Part shown: positions 51,765-60,551 of the stretch, one piece after another | Position numbering within the stretch: the first letter of the stretch is position 1 | How the letters are laid out: every line of letters starts with the position of its first letter | DNA from: JAVBMP01 sp031552195 | Lineage (GTDB): Bacteria > Desulfobacterota > Desulfovibrionia > Desulfovibrionales > Desulfovibrionaceae | Assembly (NCBI GenBank): GCA_031552195.1 | Contig: JAVBMT010000020.1 | Location: 18,861 to 82,860, forward strand | Direction: 5' to 3' | DNA: 64,000 bases | Translations under genes and position numbers: made by a program | The notes under the pieces: model-generated | Seen by the model: only the letters and a program-made list of their open reading frames with translations | Told to the model about the DNA's origin: nothing | Databases searched by the model: none

Positions 51765-53201
51765 ATGTTCCCGGCAAGATATTTTTTCCTGGCCCTGATT
51801 TTTACCGTTACGCTGCTGGCCCCGGCCTTTTCCGGGCTGGCCGCCGGAATCGGAGATGACAGCACTACGCTGTATTACCTGCTGGAACTTAAAAGGCAGT
51901 ACGACAGGCAGTGCGGCGGCAGGCCCTTGCCTCCGGTGCCCAGCCTTCAGCCTTCCGACCAGCTGCGCGAGATAGCCCGCCGCCACGGGGAAAGCGGAGA
52001 GGCGACGGAAGCCCTGCTGGCCGAAGGGCGCGTAGGCTATGCTTCCTTTTTGCTTCTCCACACCCCCGACGCGTCGCCCCAGGCGGCTGCTGAAGCGTTG
52101 CTGCGCATGAATTGCGAAAAAGTGGCGGGCGGGCCTTACAGCCTTATCGGCGCGGAAAGGGCCAAAGGCGAGTGGTGGGTTCTGCTGGTCGAGCCCGCTC
52201 CGCTGGCCGCCCAGACCCAACAGCCCGGGCAGGGTGATCAAAACTTTCCCGTGTCTCAGGGTGAAAATTCCCCTCAATCCGCCCCGCAGCCGTTGCCGTC
52301 GGAAGCGCCCGCTCCTGGCGGTGAAATGGCGGCCGCCTCAGCCGTCGCCGCCAACGGCAATGCCGCTTCGCCTTTGGTTAAAATTGAAGACAGCCCGGCC
52401 GGACCGAAAATAAGCGGCAGCAATTATGGCCAGGCCCAGCCTTATGACCCGAACGCCGTTCCTTTGGCCACGCAGGATATTCCGGTTGAACAGCCGGAAT
52501 TTACGGCCCAGCCGGATGCTTCCGCGCCAGTGGGCTCGCCCGCTGCTGTGCAATCCGGCCCCGCGGGCCAGCCCGTTCCTCCCCCGGTCCAGAGTTCCGC
52601 GCCCAAGCCGGGCCAGCTCGCGCTGGAAGGCGCTGGTGTGGTAGCGCCCGGCAGCAGCGTGCGGGATAACCCCCAGGCGTCCTCCGACCCTTTGCCCGCG
52701 CAAACGGTCAAAGCAAGCGGCGCATATATATCGCAGCCGCCTGCCAGCCTTGACCTGAACGCTGAAAATATGATCGACGCGATCAACCGTTTCAGGCAAC
52801 AGCCCAGAACCTGCGGGACGGTTTCCATGCCGGCGGTCAAGCCGCTCAAGGCCGACCGCATTCTCTGCGAAGCGGCCGCCGCGCATTCGGAAGACATGCA
52901 GGCCCGCAACTACCTGGCCGCATCCACCCCGGAAGGGCGCAGCATAGGGCAGCGCGTCAAAGATAGCGGCTACATGTGGGAACATATAACCGCCATGCTC
53001 GGGCAGGGAAGCGTAACCTACCAGGACGCCCTGTCGCGCTGGGCCGAAGAGCCGAACAACTGCCAGAGTTTCATGAACGCGAATTATGAACATATCGGCG
53101 TCGGCTACAAGCCGGAAAAGAAGGTTTGGACGGTAATTTTGAGCCGCCCCATGCCGCAGGACGCTGACGCGATATACATATATCAGTCCGACCCCAAATA
53201 G
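51765..53201 (+). CDS. Exported protein with two CAP domains joined by a Pro/Ala linker
   Basis: 478 residues with a signal peptide ending near residue 26. Residues about 35-140 look like a degenerate CAP (SCP/PR-1) domain (LLELKRQYDRQCGG, LREIARRHGESGEA, MNCEKVAGGPYSLIG, EWWVLLVEP). A linker of about 200 residues is rich in Pro, Ala, Gln and Ser. Residues about 345-470 are a clearer CAP domain (MIDAINRFRQQPRTCG, LCEAAAAHSEDMQARNYLA, EPNNCQSFMNANYEHIGVGY, WTVILSRP). CAP proteins are secreted and often bind lipids or ligands; the role here is unknown. ATG at 51765 follows GAGGAAGCG, 114 nt after the small membrane protein. Confidence 0.8.
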   Translation: MFPARYFFLALIFTVTLLAPAFSGLAAGIGDDSTTLYYLLELKRQYDRQCGGRPLPPVPSLQPSDQLREIARRHGESGEATEALLAEGRVGYASFLLLHTPDASPQAAAEALLRMNCEKVAGGPYSLIGAERAKGEWWVLLVEPAPLAAQTQQPGQGDQNFPVSQGENSPQSAPQPLPSEAPAPGGEMAAASAVAANGNAASPLVKIEDSPAGPKISGSNYGQAQPYDPNAVPLATQDIPVEQPEFTAQPDASAPVGSPAAVQSGPAGQPVPPPVQSSAPKPGQLALEGAGVVAPGSSVRDNPQASSDPLPAQTVKASGAYISQPPASLDLNAENMIDAINRFRQQPRTCGTVSMPAVKPLKADRILCEAAAAHSEDMQARNYLAASTPEGRSIGQRVKDSGYMWEHITAMLGQGSVTYQDALSRWAEEPNNCQSFMNANYEHIGVGYKPEKKVWTVILSRPMPQDADAIYIYQSDPK

Positions 53202-53211
53202 AGGCGAGGCA

Positions 53212-53745
53212 ATGGCTGAAATTCTGGAGCCCGGGCTGCGCCGCAAGCTGGCCCCGAAACGTAAGCGCGCCCTGCGCCTGCTTTCTTCGGCGGAAGCCGT
53301 GCGCGAGGTGGTCGCGCGCATAAACGGGGCGGAACACAAATTTGTGGTGTCCAAGCTCTGGCAGCTCTGGAATGTGGTTATGGGCGATGAAATAGCCGCC
53401 ATATCCAGCCCCTTGGGCGAGCGGGCCATGGGAAAAACCGGCGTTTTGCTGGTGGGCGCGGAAGACAACATGCTTTTGCAGGAACTTAGCTTCCTGGCCC
53501 CGGAAATATTGGCCAGGGCGAACTCGTTCATGGAGCGCGAATATTTCGTCAAGGTACAGCTTGAGCTTTTGCAAAGCCGCGCTCCGCTGTACCCTTATAA
53601 CGGGTCCGCCATGCCGCCGCCTTCCGTGCTGAAAGAAGAGCGGCGAAAGCCGGAAGGCTTCGGGGCCTTGCTGGAAAAAGGCGAATTGGACGAAGATTCA
53701 CCGGTGGGGCGCTGTTACGCGAGTTTTGTGAAATCTTTTGTTTAG
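53212..53745 (+). CDS. DUF721 / DciA-like protein
   Basis: 177 residues. The core VVSKLWQLWNVVMGDEIAAI followed by VLLVGAEDNMLLQELSFLAP matches DUF721, which includes DciA, a loader of the replicative helicase DnaB in many bacteria without DnaC. The C-terminal third is unlike DciA. ATG at 53212 with GAGGCGAGG upstream, 10 nt after the CAP protein gene. Whether it loads DnaB here is inference from the family. Confidence 0.75.
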   Translation: MAEILEPGLRRKLAPKRKRALRLLSSAEAVREVVARINGAEHKFVVSKLWQLWNVVMGDEIAAISSPLGERAMGKTGVLLVGAEDNMLLQELSFLAPEILARANSFMEREYFVKVQLELLQSRAPLYPYNGSAMPPPSVLKEERRKPEGFGALLEKGELDEDSPVGRCYASFVKSFV

Positions 53746-54089
53746 GATACGTCTCTTTTTCTCCGGTCGAGCACCACAAGGGCATGCCCCTTCGCCAAAA
53801 GGCCGTTTCCCTTGTCTTTGGCGCGAAACCTTTTTTCAGAGACAGCCTATGGGGCGCCTCGCCTTTGAAAGCCGCTGGGCGCGCGCGGAACGTCAGGCAA
53901 CATGCTGGCTCAAGGCTTTCAGGCCGGAACGGCTGCTCCGGATTTTGTTCTTTTTTACCCTTGAAAACGGTAAAACGCATTTTTAGACGTTCATTGTTCC
54001 GGTTTACGAACGGATTCAGTTCTTTTTATCGCTTGGCGACGGCCTTTTCCGCTGTTGCCGCATTTTCGCCAAAACACGCAGGAGGACTC
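53746..54089. other. Intergenic region, no gene seen
   Basis: 344 nt. Overlapping open frames exist but lack ribosome sites and family features. A short GGGGCATGCCCC-like palindrome lies near 53790. No terminator or promoter is clear. Confidence 0.4.
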
Positions 54090-54446
54090 ATGTCTGCCCA
54101 GAAACAAGCTTTTATTGACTGGATAAAGGAACGCCAGGCGGCGGTGAAGGATTTTGAAGCCAAGGCCGCCGGCGCTCTGGAACAGAACGACGCGGAAGCG
54201 TACCGCGAATATATGAAGGGAAAAGCCCTTGTGCTGGCCGGTCTTTTGCAAAACGGCGAACCTTTGCTCGCGTCCATGCCTGAAGATGCGGCAAGCCCGC
54301 TCCGCCACCGGTTGCGGCAGTTTTCCGCCAGCGCTTCCAACGCCTTGCGCATCGGCTCGGTTTTTTACATGTCCGCCCTGTTGTACCCGGAAGACCACCA
54401 GCCGGGCCAGCCGAACGACCTGGAAATATGGATATCCGGCCTGTAA
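54090..54446 (+). CDS. Hypothetical helical protein, 118 aa
   Basis: 118 residues from an ATG at 54090 with an ideal GCAGGAGGACTC ribosome site; the longer open frame upstream lacks one. The N-terminal 45 residues are a charged helix (FIDWIKERQAAVKDFEAKAA), followed by ALVLAGLLQNGEPLLASMPE and a helix ending at LYPEDHQPGQPNDLEIW. No membrane segment. I do not recognise it. It starts 3 nt before trmJ on the 3' side, so the two are probably co-translated. Confidence 0.65.
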   Translation: MSAQKQAFIDWIKERQAAVKDFEAKAAGALEQNDAEAYREYMKGKALVLAGLLQNGEPLLASMPEDAASPLRHRLRQFSASASNALRIGSVFYMSALLYPEDHQPGQPNDLEIWISGL

Positions 54447-54449
54447 GCC

Positions 54450-55211
54450 ATGCGCGATTTGCTGCGAGTTGTTCTGGTTGAGCCGCGTTTCCCGGAAAAT
54501 ATAGGAATGGCCGCGCGGGCTTGCGCCAATATGGGCGTTTCCGATCTGGTGCTGGTAAGGCCGGAACGTTTCGATCTGGCCCGCGCCCTGCCTCTGGCCA
54601 CCGCGCAGGGGGCCTCTTTGCTGGAAACGGCGCGCCTGGCTGACAGCCTGGCGGAAGCGTTGTCCGGGCTGACTATGGCGGTAGGCGCCACGGCCCGCAC
54701 CGGCGGCTGGCGCAAAAACCCCCTAAGTCCGGAAAAGGCCGCGCGGGAGATAGGCGAAGCCGTCGGCGACGGAGGCCGGGCCGCCCTGGTCTTCGGGCCG
54801 GAAGATTGCGGGCTGAGCAATGAACATATCGACCTGTGCACCCGGCTGGTCACCATTCCGACAGCACGGGGCGGCAGTTCGCTTAACCTGGCCCAGGCCG
54901 TTCTGCTGCTGCTTTACGAGTGCTTCAAGGTGTGCGGAGAGGCGGATTCGAGCCGCCACAACCCGAGGCGGGGCAAAAGCGGAGCCGGTTCCCGCACGGC
55001 CACTTTGGCAGAAGAGGCTTTATTGTTCAATTCATTGCAGGCCGGTTTGCAACGGCTTGACGTGATACCGCGCGAAAACGCCGCATGGTTCATGCAGCCC
55101 CTGCGGCGTTATTTGCGCCGTAGCGGTTTGCGACGCCATGAATTTGACTTTTTGATGGGAGTTTGCCGTCAGATCGGCCTGAAATGCCCGTCTGAAACGG
55201 ATCAGAATTGA
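54450..55211 (+). CDS. trmJ: TrmJ-type tRNA 2'-O-methyltransferase (SPOUT family)
   Basis: 253 residues. VVLVEPRFPENIGMAARA (motif 1), ALVFGPEDCGLSNEHIDLC (motif 2) and SSLNLAQAVLLLLYE (motif 3) form the knotted SAM-binding core of TrmH-type methyltransferases; TrmJ modifies position 32 of tRNA. The exact tRNA position is inferred from the family. ATG at 54450, 3 nt after the previous stop, without a good ribosome site, in keeping with coupling. Confidence 0.9.
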   Translation: MRDLLRVVLVEPRFPENIGMAARACANMGVSDLVLVRPERFDLARALPLATAQGASLLETARLADSLAEALSGLTMAVGATARTGGWRKNPLSPEKAAREIGEAVGDGGRAALVFGPEDCGLSNEHIDLCTRLVTIPTARGGSSLNLAQAVLLLLYECFKVCGEADSSRHNPRRGKSGAGSRTATLAEEALLFNSLQAGLQRLDVIPRENAAWFMQPLRRYLRRSGLRRHEFDFLMGVCRQIGLKCPSETDQN

Positions 55212-55342
55212 ACTTTCCGTTCCGGCGGGCAGGTTGAAGGGCCGAGCCCATATTGCGGCGGCGTGGGTTCCGCCGCCGTATGCAATAGCCTTAAAGGGAA
55301 AAAACCGGAATTGATCCTTTTTAAAGACAGGGAAGGGGAGTA

Positions 55343-56152
55343 ATGGCGGAAGCGCTCGGGCTTTGCAGCCCGGAAATGGAAAAACAGCTGCGTCTGCGTT
55401 TTGACAGGGTGCTGGAACGCATCGCCCTTGCCGCGGAGAAGGCGGAGCGCCCGCGGGGGGAAATAGGGCTGACGGCGGTTTCCAAATATCATCCGGCCTC
55501 CGCGGTGGCTGCCCTGGCGTCTTATTGGCAGGAGAAGGACCGTGAGTCCGGCGGGAAGATCGGACTGCCCCGTTTCGGTGAAAATTATGTGCGGGAAGCC
55601 CTGGAAAAAAAGGCGGAAGTGGCGCGCTTGCTGGAAAATTCCGCGCCGGTGCGGCTTGAATGGCATTTTACCGGGCATTTGCAAAGCAACAAAGCCGGGC
55701 AGGTTCTTGGGCAATTCGCCTTGCTGCACACTTTGGATTCCGAGCATTTGGCGCATATTTTGCATAAGCGCTGGGAGAAGGAAGCCGCCCTTATTCCGGC
55801 GAATAAAGATCCTTTTCCGGTTCAGGCGGTGCTGTTGCAAATCAACATAGGCGAAGAAGAGCGGAAATACGGCATAGACCGGGCCTCGGGCCTGGCTTTG
55901 GCCCGTTATGTTTCCGCCTTGCCCGGTTTTGATTTGCGCGGGCTTATGTGCTTGCCGCCGCAAGCCGGGGAACCTGAGGCGGTTCGCCCGTTTTTTGCCG
56001 CTTTGCGCCGCCTGCGCGATGAAATCGAGCAGGCGCTCGGGCTGGCCTTGCCCTGTCTTTCCATGGGCATGTCCGGCGACCTTGAGGCGGCCGTGGCCGA
56101 AGGTTCAACCCTTTTGCGCGTGGGCACGGATATTTTCGGGCCGAGAATTTGA
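55343..56152 (+). CDS. PLP homeostasis protein, YggS family
   Basis: 269 residues. The PLP Lys lies in LTAVSKYHPAS, with FGENYVREALEK, WHFTGHLQSNKAG, LRGLMCLPP, LSMGMSGDLEAAVAEGSTLL and RVGTDIFG as family blocks. It binds PLP and keeps B6 vitamers in balance in the cytoplasm. ATG at 55343 follows GGAAGGGGAG. It lies just upstream of motA (29 nt), so it may be transcribed with the stator genes. Confidence 0.93.
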   Translation: MAEALGLCSPEMEKQLRLRFDRVLERIALAAEKAERPRGEIGLTAVSKYHPASAVAALASYWQEKDRESGGKIGLPRFGENYVREALEKKAEVARLLENSAPVRLEWHFTGHLQSNKAGQVLGQFALLHTLDSEHLAHILHKRWEKEAALIPANKDPFPVQAVLLQINIGEEERKYGIDRASGLALARYVSALPGFDLRGLMCLPPQAGEPEAVRPFFAALRRLRDEIEQALGLALPCLSMGMSGDLEAAVAEGSTLLRVGTDIFGPRI

Positions 56153-56180
56153 TTATAATGCTCCAGTTTCAGGAGAAGGT

Positions 56181-56936
56181 ATGGATTTAGCCACAATTTT
56201 GGGCATGCTGATTTCTTTCGGTCTGGTTGGGGTGGCCTTGGGCAGCTCCGTGCTCGACTTCATAGACCCGCCTTCAATGCTGATCGTATTCGGCGGCACG
56301 CTGGGCGCCACGCTTACGCATTACCCCATGGGCACCGTGCTTAAAACCGGCAAGGTAATCAGCAAGACCATGATGGGCAAAACCCCGGACACAAAACTGG
56401 TGGTGGAGCAATTCATGGATTACGCCAACCGGGCCCGGCGCGAGGGCATCCTCGCCCTGGAGAGCGTGGTCAAGGGGCTGGACAACGCCTACTTGCGCAA
56501 AGGGCTGCAACTTACGGTGGACGGGCTTGAGCCTGACATCGTGCAAAGCATCATGGAGGCGGAGATAGGCAACACCGAGGGGCGGCATGAAACCGGAATA
56601 GAGCTTTTGTCGGCGCTTGCGGCCTACGCACCGGCCCTGGGCATGATAGGAACGGTCATAGGCCTCGTGCAGATGCTGAAAACCATGGACGACCCTTCAA
56701 GCATAGGCCCGGCCATGGCGGTTGCCCTTATCACCACTTTTTACGGCGCGGTTCTGGCCAACCTGGTGTTTTTGCCGATGGTGGGCAAGCTGAAGGCGCG
56801 TTCCAAAGAAGAGATACATCTGATGGAAATGCAGATGGAAGGCGTTCTGGGCATAGCGAGAGGGGAAAACCCGCGCATTATCCAGGAAAAGCTCAGCAGT
56901 TTCCAGTCTCCCAAAGAACGCAAAGACAGCGAGTAA
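56181..56936 (+). CDS. motA: MotA, flagellar stator protein
   Basis: 251 residues from an ATG at 56181 preceded by AGGAGAAGG; the frame is open further up but overlaps yggS. Four membrane helices, the start MDLATILGMLISFGLVGVAL, the conserved helix 3/4 motifs LGMIGTVIGLVQMLKTM and TFYGAVLANLVFLPM, and a cytoplasmic loop with charged residues that meet FliG. It conducts protons with MotB. Two motB genes follow directly. Confidence 0.93.
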   Translation: MDLATILGMLISFGLVGVALGSSVLDFIDPPSMLIVFGGTLGATLTHYPMGTVLKTGKVISKTMMGKTPDTKLVVEQFMDYANRARREGILALESVVKGLDNAYLRKGLQLTVDGLEPDIVQSIMEAEIGNTEGRHETGIELLSALAAYAPALGMIGTVIGLVQMLKTMDDPSSIGPAMAVALITTFYGAVLANLVFLPMVGKLKARSKEEIHLMEMQMEGVLGIARGENPRIIQEKLSSFQSPKERKDSE

Positions 56937-56968
56937 TTCAGGCGGATTGAGGCATAGGCGGAACGCAT

Positions 56969-57820
56969 ATGGCGAGAAAGAAAAAAGAAGCCCAAGCGGA
57001 AGGTATGCCGGCCTGGCTGGTCACTTTTTCCGACCTTATGACCCTGCTGCTGACTTTTTTCGTGTTGCTGCTGAGCATGGCCACCATTGAAGAGAGGCGG
57101 AAGCTTGAGGCCCTGGGGTCGCTGGCTTCGGCCTTTGAGAGCGACAACAGCAAGCTGTTCAACCCTAAAAGCAACGTTTCCCAGCCCACCAAGGCCGCGC
57201 CCGGCGTGATCAGCCCGGGTGCGGGGGAGGCTGACGACCTGCGCGACGCCGTTTATGACTTTCATGATCAGGACGTGTCTTTTCAAAGCAACAAGGTGGT
57301 CAGCATAATTTCCATCAGCAACGAGGTGCTGTTCGCGCCGGGCAGCGCGGTTCTCACCCCAAGGGGGCAGGCGGTTCTGGGAAGGCTGTATCCGCATTTG
57401 CAACAGCTGGGCTACCCAATGCTTTTCGCCGGGCACAGCAGCCTCAGGCGCGATGAGGAAGGGCGGGGCTACAGGGCGAATTTCACCGAAGAAGAGGCGG
57501 ATTCCACCTGGATGACGTCTTACGCGCGCAGCCTCGCGGTTTATCAATATTACATCGGCCTGGGGCTGAGCCCTTCCAGGCTTTCCATAGAGGCGTTCGG
57601 GCAGTTCAGGCCGCGCTTCAGCAACAACACCCCGGAAGGGCGCGCGAAAAACCGCCGGGTTGATATCGTGATAGACACCAGGGACGCCGTGGCGGCCAAA
57701 CGGGTGGAACGGGAGCGCCAGCCGGAACGCCTGCCGGACAGCTACTATTTCAATGAATTCAAGTTTGATCTGAGTGGGCCCAAAGGGCGGCCCGGGCAAA
57801 CTCCCGTAAGGACGTTTTAA
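56969..57820 (+). CDS. motB: MotB (first copy), stator / OmpA-like
   Basis: 283 residues. One membrane helix with the ion-binding Asp22 in TFSDLMTLLLTFFVLLLS, then a plug region and a C-terminal OmpA-like peptidoglycan-binding domain (NEVLFAPGSAVLTPRG, LSIEAFGQFRPRFSNNT, KNRRVDIVID). It anchors the stator to peptidoglycan. A short basic/Pro tail follows the OmpA domain. ATG at 56969; its stop overlaps the start of the second copy by 1 nt. The OmpA domain carries a longer insertion than the second copy's. Confidence 0.92.
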   Translation: MARKKKEAQAEGMPAWLVTFSDLMTLLLTFFVLLLSMATIEERRKLEALGSLASAFESDNSKLFNPKSNVSQPTKAAPGVISPGAGEADDLRDAVYDFHDQDVSFQSNKVVSIISISNEVLFAPGSAVLTPRGQAVLGRLYPHLQQLGYPMLFAGHSSLRRDEEGRGYRANFTEEEADSTWMTSYARSLAVYQYYIGLGLSPSRLSIEAFGQFRPRFSNNTPEGRAKNRRVDIVIDTRDAVAAKRVERERQPERLPDSYYFNEFKFDLSGPKGRPGQTPVRTF

Positions 57821-58563
57821 TGGCCCGGCGCAAGAAAAAAGGCGGTGGGGGCGGCGGCGGAGACGGCTGGCTGGTCACTTTTTCCGACCTCATGACCCTG
57901 TTGCTGACCTTTTTCGTGCTTCTGCTCAGCATGGCGTCCATGGACCAGTCCAAAATATCGCGCATTCAGGCTTTCAGCGGCAATCCGTCAAACATTGAAG
58001 CCAGCGGCACAATCAAGGCGCTTGACCGCATCAAGCTTGTGGCGAAGGCGCTGCAAGACCTGGACCGCCTGCAGGAACGGCAGCAAATGATCAGGGACAT
58101 GCTTTTCCCGGACGACGTGCTGCCGCCGGAAATTCCGCGCAGCACCTTCGAGGAGAACATGAAGGTGCTGGCCCGGCCGGAGGGAGCGGCCCTGGTGCTC
58201 ACGGAAAAACTGCTGTTCGCGCCGGGTTCGGCCACGATAACCCCCACGGCGCAAAAATTGCTGCAAGAACTGACGCCGTTGCTGCTGTATACGACCATGG
58301 ACATAAACGTGGCCGGCTTCACAGACCCGGCGCGCGACAGTTCGGACGGCGAACTTCCGATTGACCAATACGGCCTTTCCGCCATGCGGGCCAAAGCGGT
58401 AATGGATTTTTTCATCAGGCGGCAAGTGTCAGCCAAGCGTTTTTCCCTTAGCGGATACGGGCCGGACAGGCCGCTTACCGCGCAAGAGTCCGGAGCCGGG
58501 CCTTCGAAAAACAGCCGGGTGGAAATTCTGCTTAAAACGGTGCGCTGGGTGGGGCAGTATTAG
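57820..58563 (+). CDS. motB: MotB (second copy), stator / OmpA-like
   Basis: 247 residues. N-terminus RRKKKGGGGGGGDGWLVTF with seven Gly in a row, ion-binding Asp23 in the same helix motif as the first copy, and an OmpA-like C-domain (LLFAPGSATITPTAQK, RFSLSGYGPDRPL, KNSRVEILLK). The two copies share little outside the helix and core OmpA motifs, so the duplication is old. Both keep the Asp, so both could form proton channels. TAATG junction with the first copy, so they are made together. Confidence 0.92.
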   Translation: MARRKKKGGGGGGGDGWLVTFSDLMTLLLTFFVLLLSMASMDQSKISRIQAFSGNPSNIEASGTIKALDRIKLVAKALQDLDRLQERQQMIRDMLFPDDVLPPEIPRSTFEENMKVLARPEGAALVLTEKLLFAPGSATITPTAQKLLQELTPLLLYTTMDINVAGFTDPARDSSDGELPIDQYGLSAMRAKAVMDFFIRRQVSAKRFSLSGYGPDRPLTAQESGAGPSKNSRVEILLKTVRWVGQY

Positions 58564-58696
58564 TGCCGCCGGCTATTGAAAATTGGGAAAGCCGGCTTGC
58601 CTGGCGGAGGCGCTTCCGGATATTGTGGAAGCGGAACATTGGTGTTAGAAAATCATGGCCCACGCGGCGTAAATTTGGGCCGACAAGGAGACCGCA

Positions 58697-59194
58697 ATGA
58701 GTGAAGAGCTGGAAGCCCCGAAAAAGAAAAGCAAATTGCCTCTGATAATAATTATTGTCTTGCTGCTGCTCATTTTGGGCGGCGGCGCCGGGGCGGCCTG
58801 GTATTTCCTCTTTTCCGGAAAAAACGCCCCCGCCGACGGGGCGGTTAAAGAAGTTAAAATTGAAGAGAAGGGTTCCGGGCAACAAGGGCCGACGGGTTTT
58901 TCCACAGACTTGCCGTCTTTTCTTGTCAACCTTTCCGACCCGCTGGGCAAGCGCTTCATAAAGCTGAACATCAGCCTGGAAATGACTTCCGCCGAAGCGA
59001 TTCAGGAAGTAAGCGCCAACATGCCGAGAATACGCGATGCGGTAATCATGCTTTTAAGCAGCAAAACGTTCTCCGACCTCAGCACCCTGGAAGGAAAAAT
59101 GTTGCTGAAAAATGAAATTCTGGGGCGGATAAACCAGGTTTTGGGCGGTTCCAAGGTCGCCACGCTGTCGTTTACCGATTTTATCATACAATAA
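58697..59194 (+). CDS. fliL: FliL, basal-body-associated stator protein
   Basis: 165 residues. Lys-rich cytoplasmic tail, one membrane helix (LPLIIIIVLLLLILGGGAGA), a linker, then the FliL stomatin-like domain (LPSFLVNLSDPLGKRFIKLN, VRDAVIMLLSSKT-like region IRDAVIMLLSSKTFSDLSTL). It rings the stator and helps its activation. ATG at 58697 with AAGGAG upstream. fliM, often next to it, is absent; fliN follows 105 nt on. Confidence 0.9.
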   Translation: MSEELEAPKKKSKLPLIIIIVLLLLILGGGAGAAWYFLFSGKNAPADGAVKEVKIEEKGSGQQGPTGFSTDLPSFLVNLSDPLGKRFIKLNISLEMTSAEAIQEVSANMPRIRDAVIMLLSSKTFSDLSTLEGKMLLKNEILGRINQVLGGSKVATLSFTDFIIQ

Positions 59195-59299
59195 GCGTCA
59201 GGCGTTTTTAACGGCCGGCGCGGGACGGAAACCTCCGCGAAGCGCGGGGCGGCGGCCGAAACAAATTTATCGCAAGCGGAAATTGCTCGAGGAGTTTTT

Positions 59300-59812
59300 A
59301 TGAGTGACGAAATGGATCAAGACGCCCTGGCAGCGGAATGGGCGGCGGCGCTTGAAGAGCAGGAACCGGCTCCGGCTCCCGGCGCGAAAACCAAGGATGA
59401 TGAGTTGGCGGAAGAATGGGCCAAGGCCCTTGCCGCCGACGAGCAGGCGGATGTAAAAAAAGAAAAGGAAAAGGCCTCGCTGGCCAGCAAGGCCCAGGAC
59501 GCCGTATTTAAAGACCTGACTGACGAAGCCAAGGCCCCGCGTGATTCCGGGCGGCGTGAGCTGGATTTCATTCTCGACATTCCGCTTGACGTTTCCGCCG
59601 AACTGGGGCGGGCGCGCCTGCTTATCAACGAACTATTGCAGCTCGGGCAAGGCTCGGTGGTGGAACTGAACAAGCTGGCCGGAGAACCGCTTGAGGTTTA
59701 CGTTAACGGCAAGCTGGTGGCCAGGGGCGAAGCCGTCGTTATCAACGAAAAATTCGGAGTTCGCCTCACCGACATCATCAGTCCGATCGAAAGGGTGAAA
59801 CAGCTTGGTTAG
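59300..59812 (+). CDS. fliN: FliN, flagellar motor switch protein with duplicated N-terminal motif
   Basis: 170 residues. The C-terminal 80 residues are the SpoA domain (LDIPLDVSAELGRARLLINE, VVELNKLAGEPLEVYVNGKL, EAVVINEKFGVRLTDIISP) that forms the base of the C-ring and docks FliH. The first 50 residues hold two 15-residue acidic helices, DALAAEWAAALEEQE (8-22) and DELAEEWAKALAADE (34-48), about 26 residues apart. Such copies suggest a repeated docking peptide. ATG at 59300 follows GAGGAG. Its stop overlaps the TTG start of fliO. Confidence 0.93.
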   Translation: MSDEMDQDALAAEWAAALEEQEPAPAPGAKTKDDELAEEWAKALAADEQADVKKEKEKASLASKAQDAVFKDLTDEAKAPRDSGRRELDFILDIPLDVSAELGRARLLINELLQLGQGSVVELNKLAGEPLEVYVNGKLVARGEAVVINEKFGVRLTDIISPIERVKQLG

Positions 59813-60551
59813 ACTAAACACGACACCATCAACGCGGAGCGTTTTTTCGTTCAGGGCCGCATTGACCGGCGCGGGCTGTTTTCTGCTGGCCCTGGCCTGG
59901 ATTTCCGGAGCTTCGCCTGCGAAGGCGGCTGAAAGCTCGTCTTCAGCCCTTACAGGCAACGCGGGCGGCCTTGGCGTGCCGCTTGCGGCCGGTTCGGCCA
60001 CGCCTCCGCCCCCGCCGCTCTACCATGGCGTTTCGGCTCCGGCCCCTTTGGCTCAGCCTCCTTTAGGGGTTGCGGCTCCCGGCCCGGCCGTTGCGCAGCC
60101 CGTTCCGGGCGCATCGCAGCCGTCCGGACAAATTCCGGGCCAAACTCCGGGCCAGGCCGCCGGGCAGGCGGCGTCGGGCGGGCTTGACGCCTATTCCTGG
60201 AGTTCATACCTCTGGGGTATCGGGCTGCTGTTTTTTATTCTGGCCGTTCTCTGGGCCTTGCTGGCGTTTCTCAAAACGCGCGGCAAGCTTTTCGGCGGGC
60301 AGAGCGTGCTTAGTCTGGAAAGCCGCATGGCTTTAAGCAAAAATCAAAGCCTGCTGGTTGTGAATTTCAGCGGGAAACGGCTTTTGCTCGGAGTGGCGGA
60401 ACAGAACATCAGCCTTCTGGCTGAAGGCGAAATGCCGGTTAGAGTGAGGGAAACGCCCTCGGCGGGAGCAAAAACGAGTTCCGCCACGCGGAATGCGAAA
60501 ACTGAAAAAGAGCCGGGCTTGCTGAGCCTGAAGGAAGACAGCGATGCGTAA
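59805..60551 (+). CDS. fliO: FliO, flagellar export scaffold protein
   Basis: 248 residues from a TTG at 59805 overlapping the fliN stop; there is no ATG or GTG in frame before the conserved part. A signal-like N-terminus (residues 15-40), a Pro/Ala/Gln-rich region to about residue 125, one membrane helix (about 138-158), then the cytoplasmic FliO domain with LSLESRMALSKNQSLLVVNF and LLLGVAEQNISLL. FliO helps assemble the FliP ring. The long N-terminal periplasmic part is more extended than in enteric FliO. Confidence 0.87.
   Translation: MVRLNTTPSTRSVFSFRAALTGAGCFLLALAWISGASPAKAAESSSSALTGNAGGLGVPLAAGSATPPPPPLYHGVSAPAPLAQPPLGVAAPGPAVAQPVPGASQPSGQIPGQTPGQAAGQAASGGLDAYSWSSYLWGIGLLFFILAVLWALLAFLKTRGKLFGGQSVLSLESRMALSKNQSLLVVNFSGKRLLLGVAEQNISLLAEGEMPVRVRETPSAGAKTSSATRNAKTEKEPGLLSLKEDSDA

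Noticed and set aside
53738..53986. 82-codon plus-strand frame between the DciA-like gene and the hypothetical gene
   Set aside because: No start codon with a ribosome site, composition unlike neighbouring genes, and overlap with the end of the DciA-like gene.
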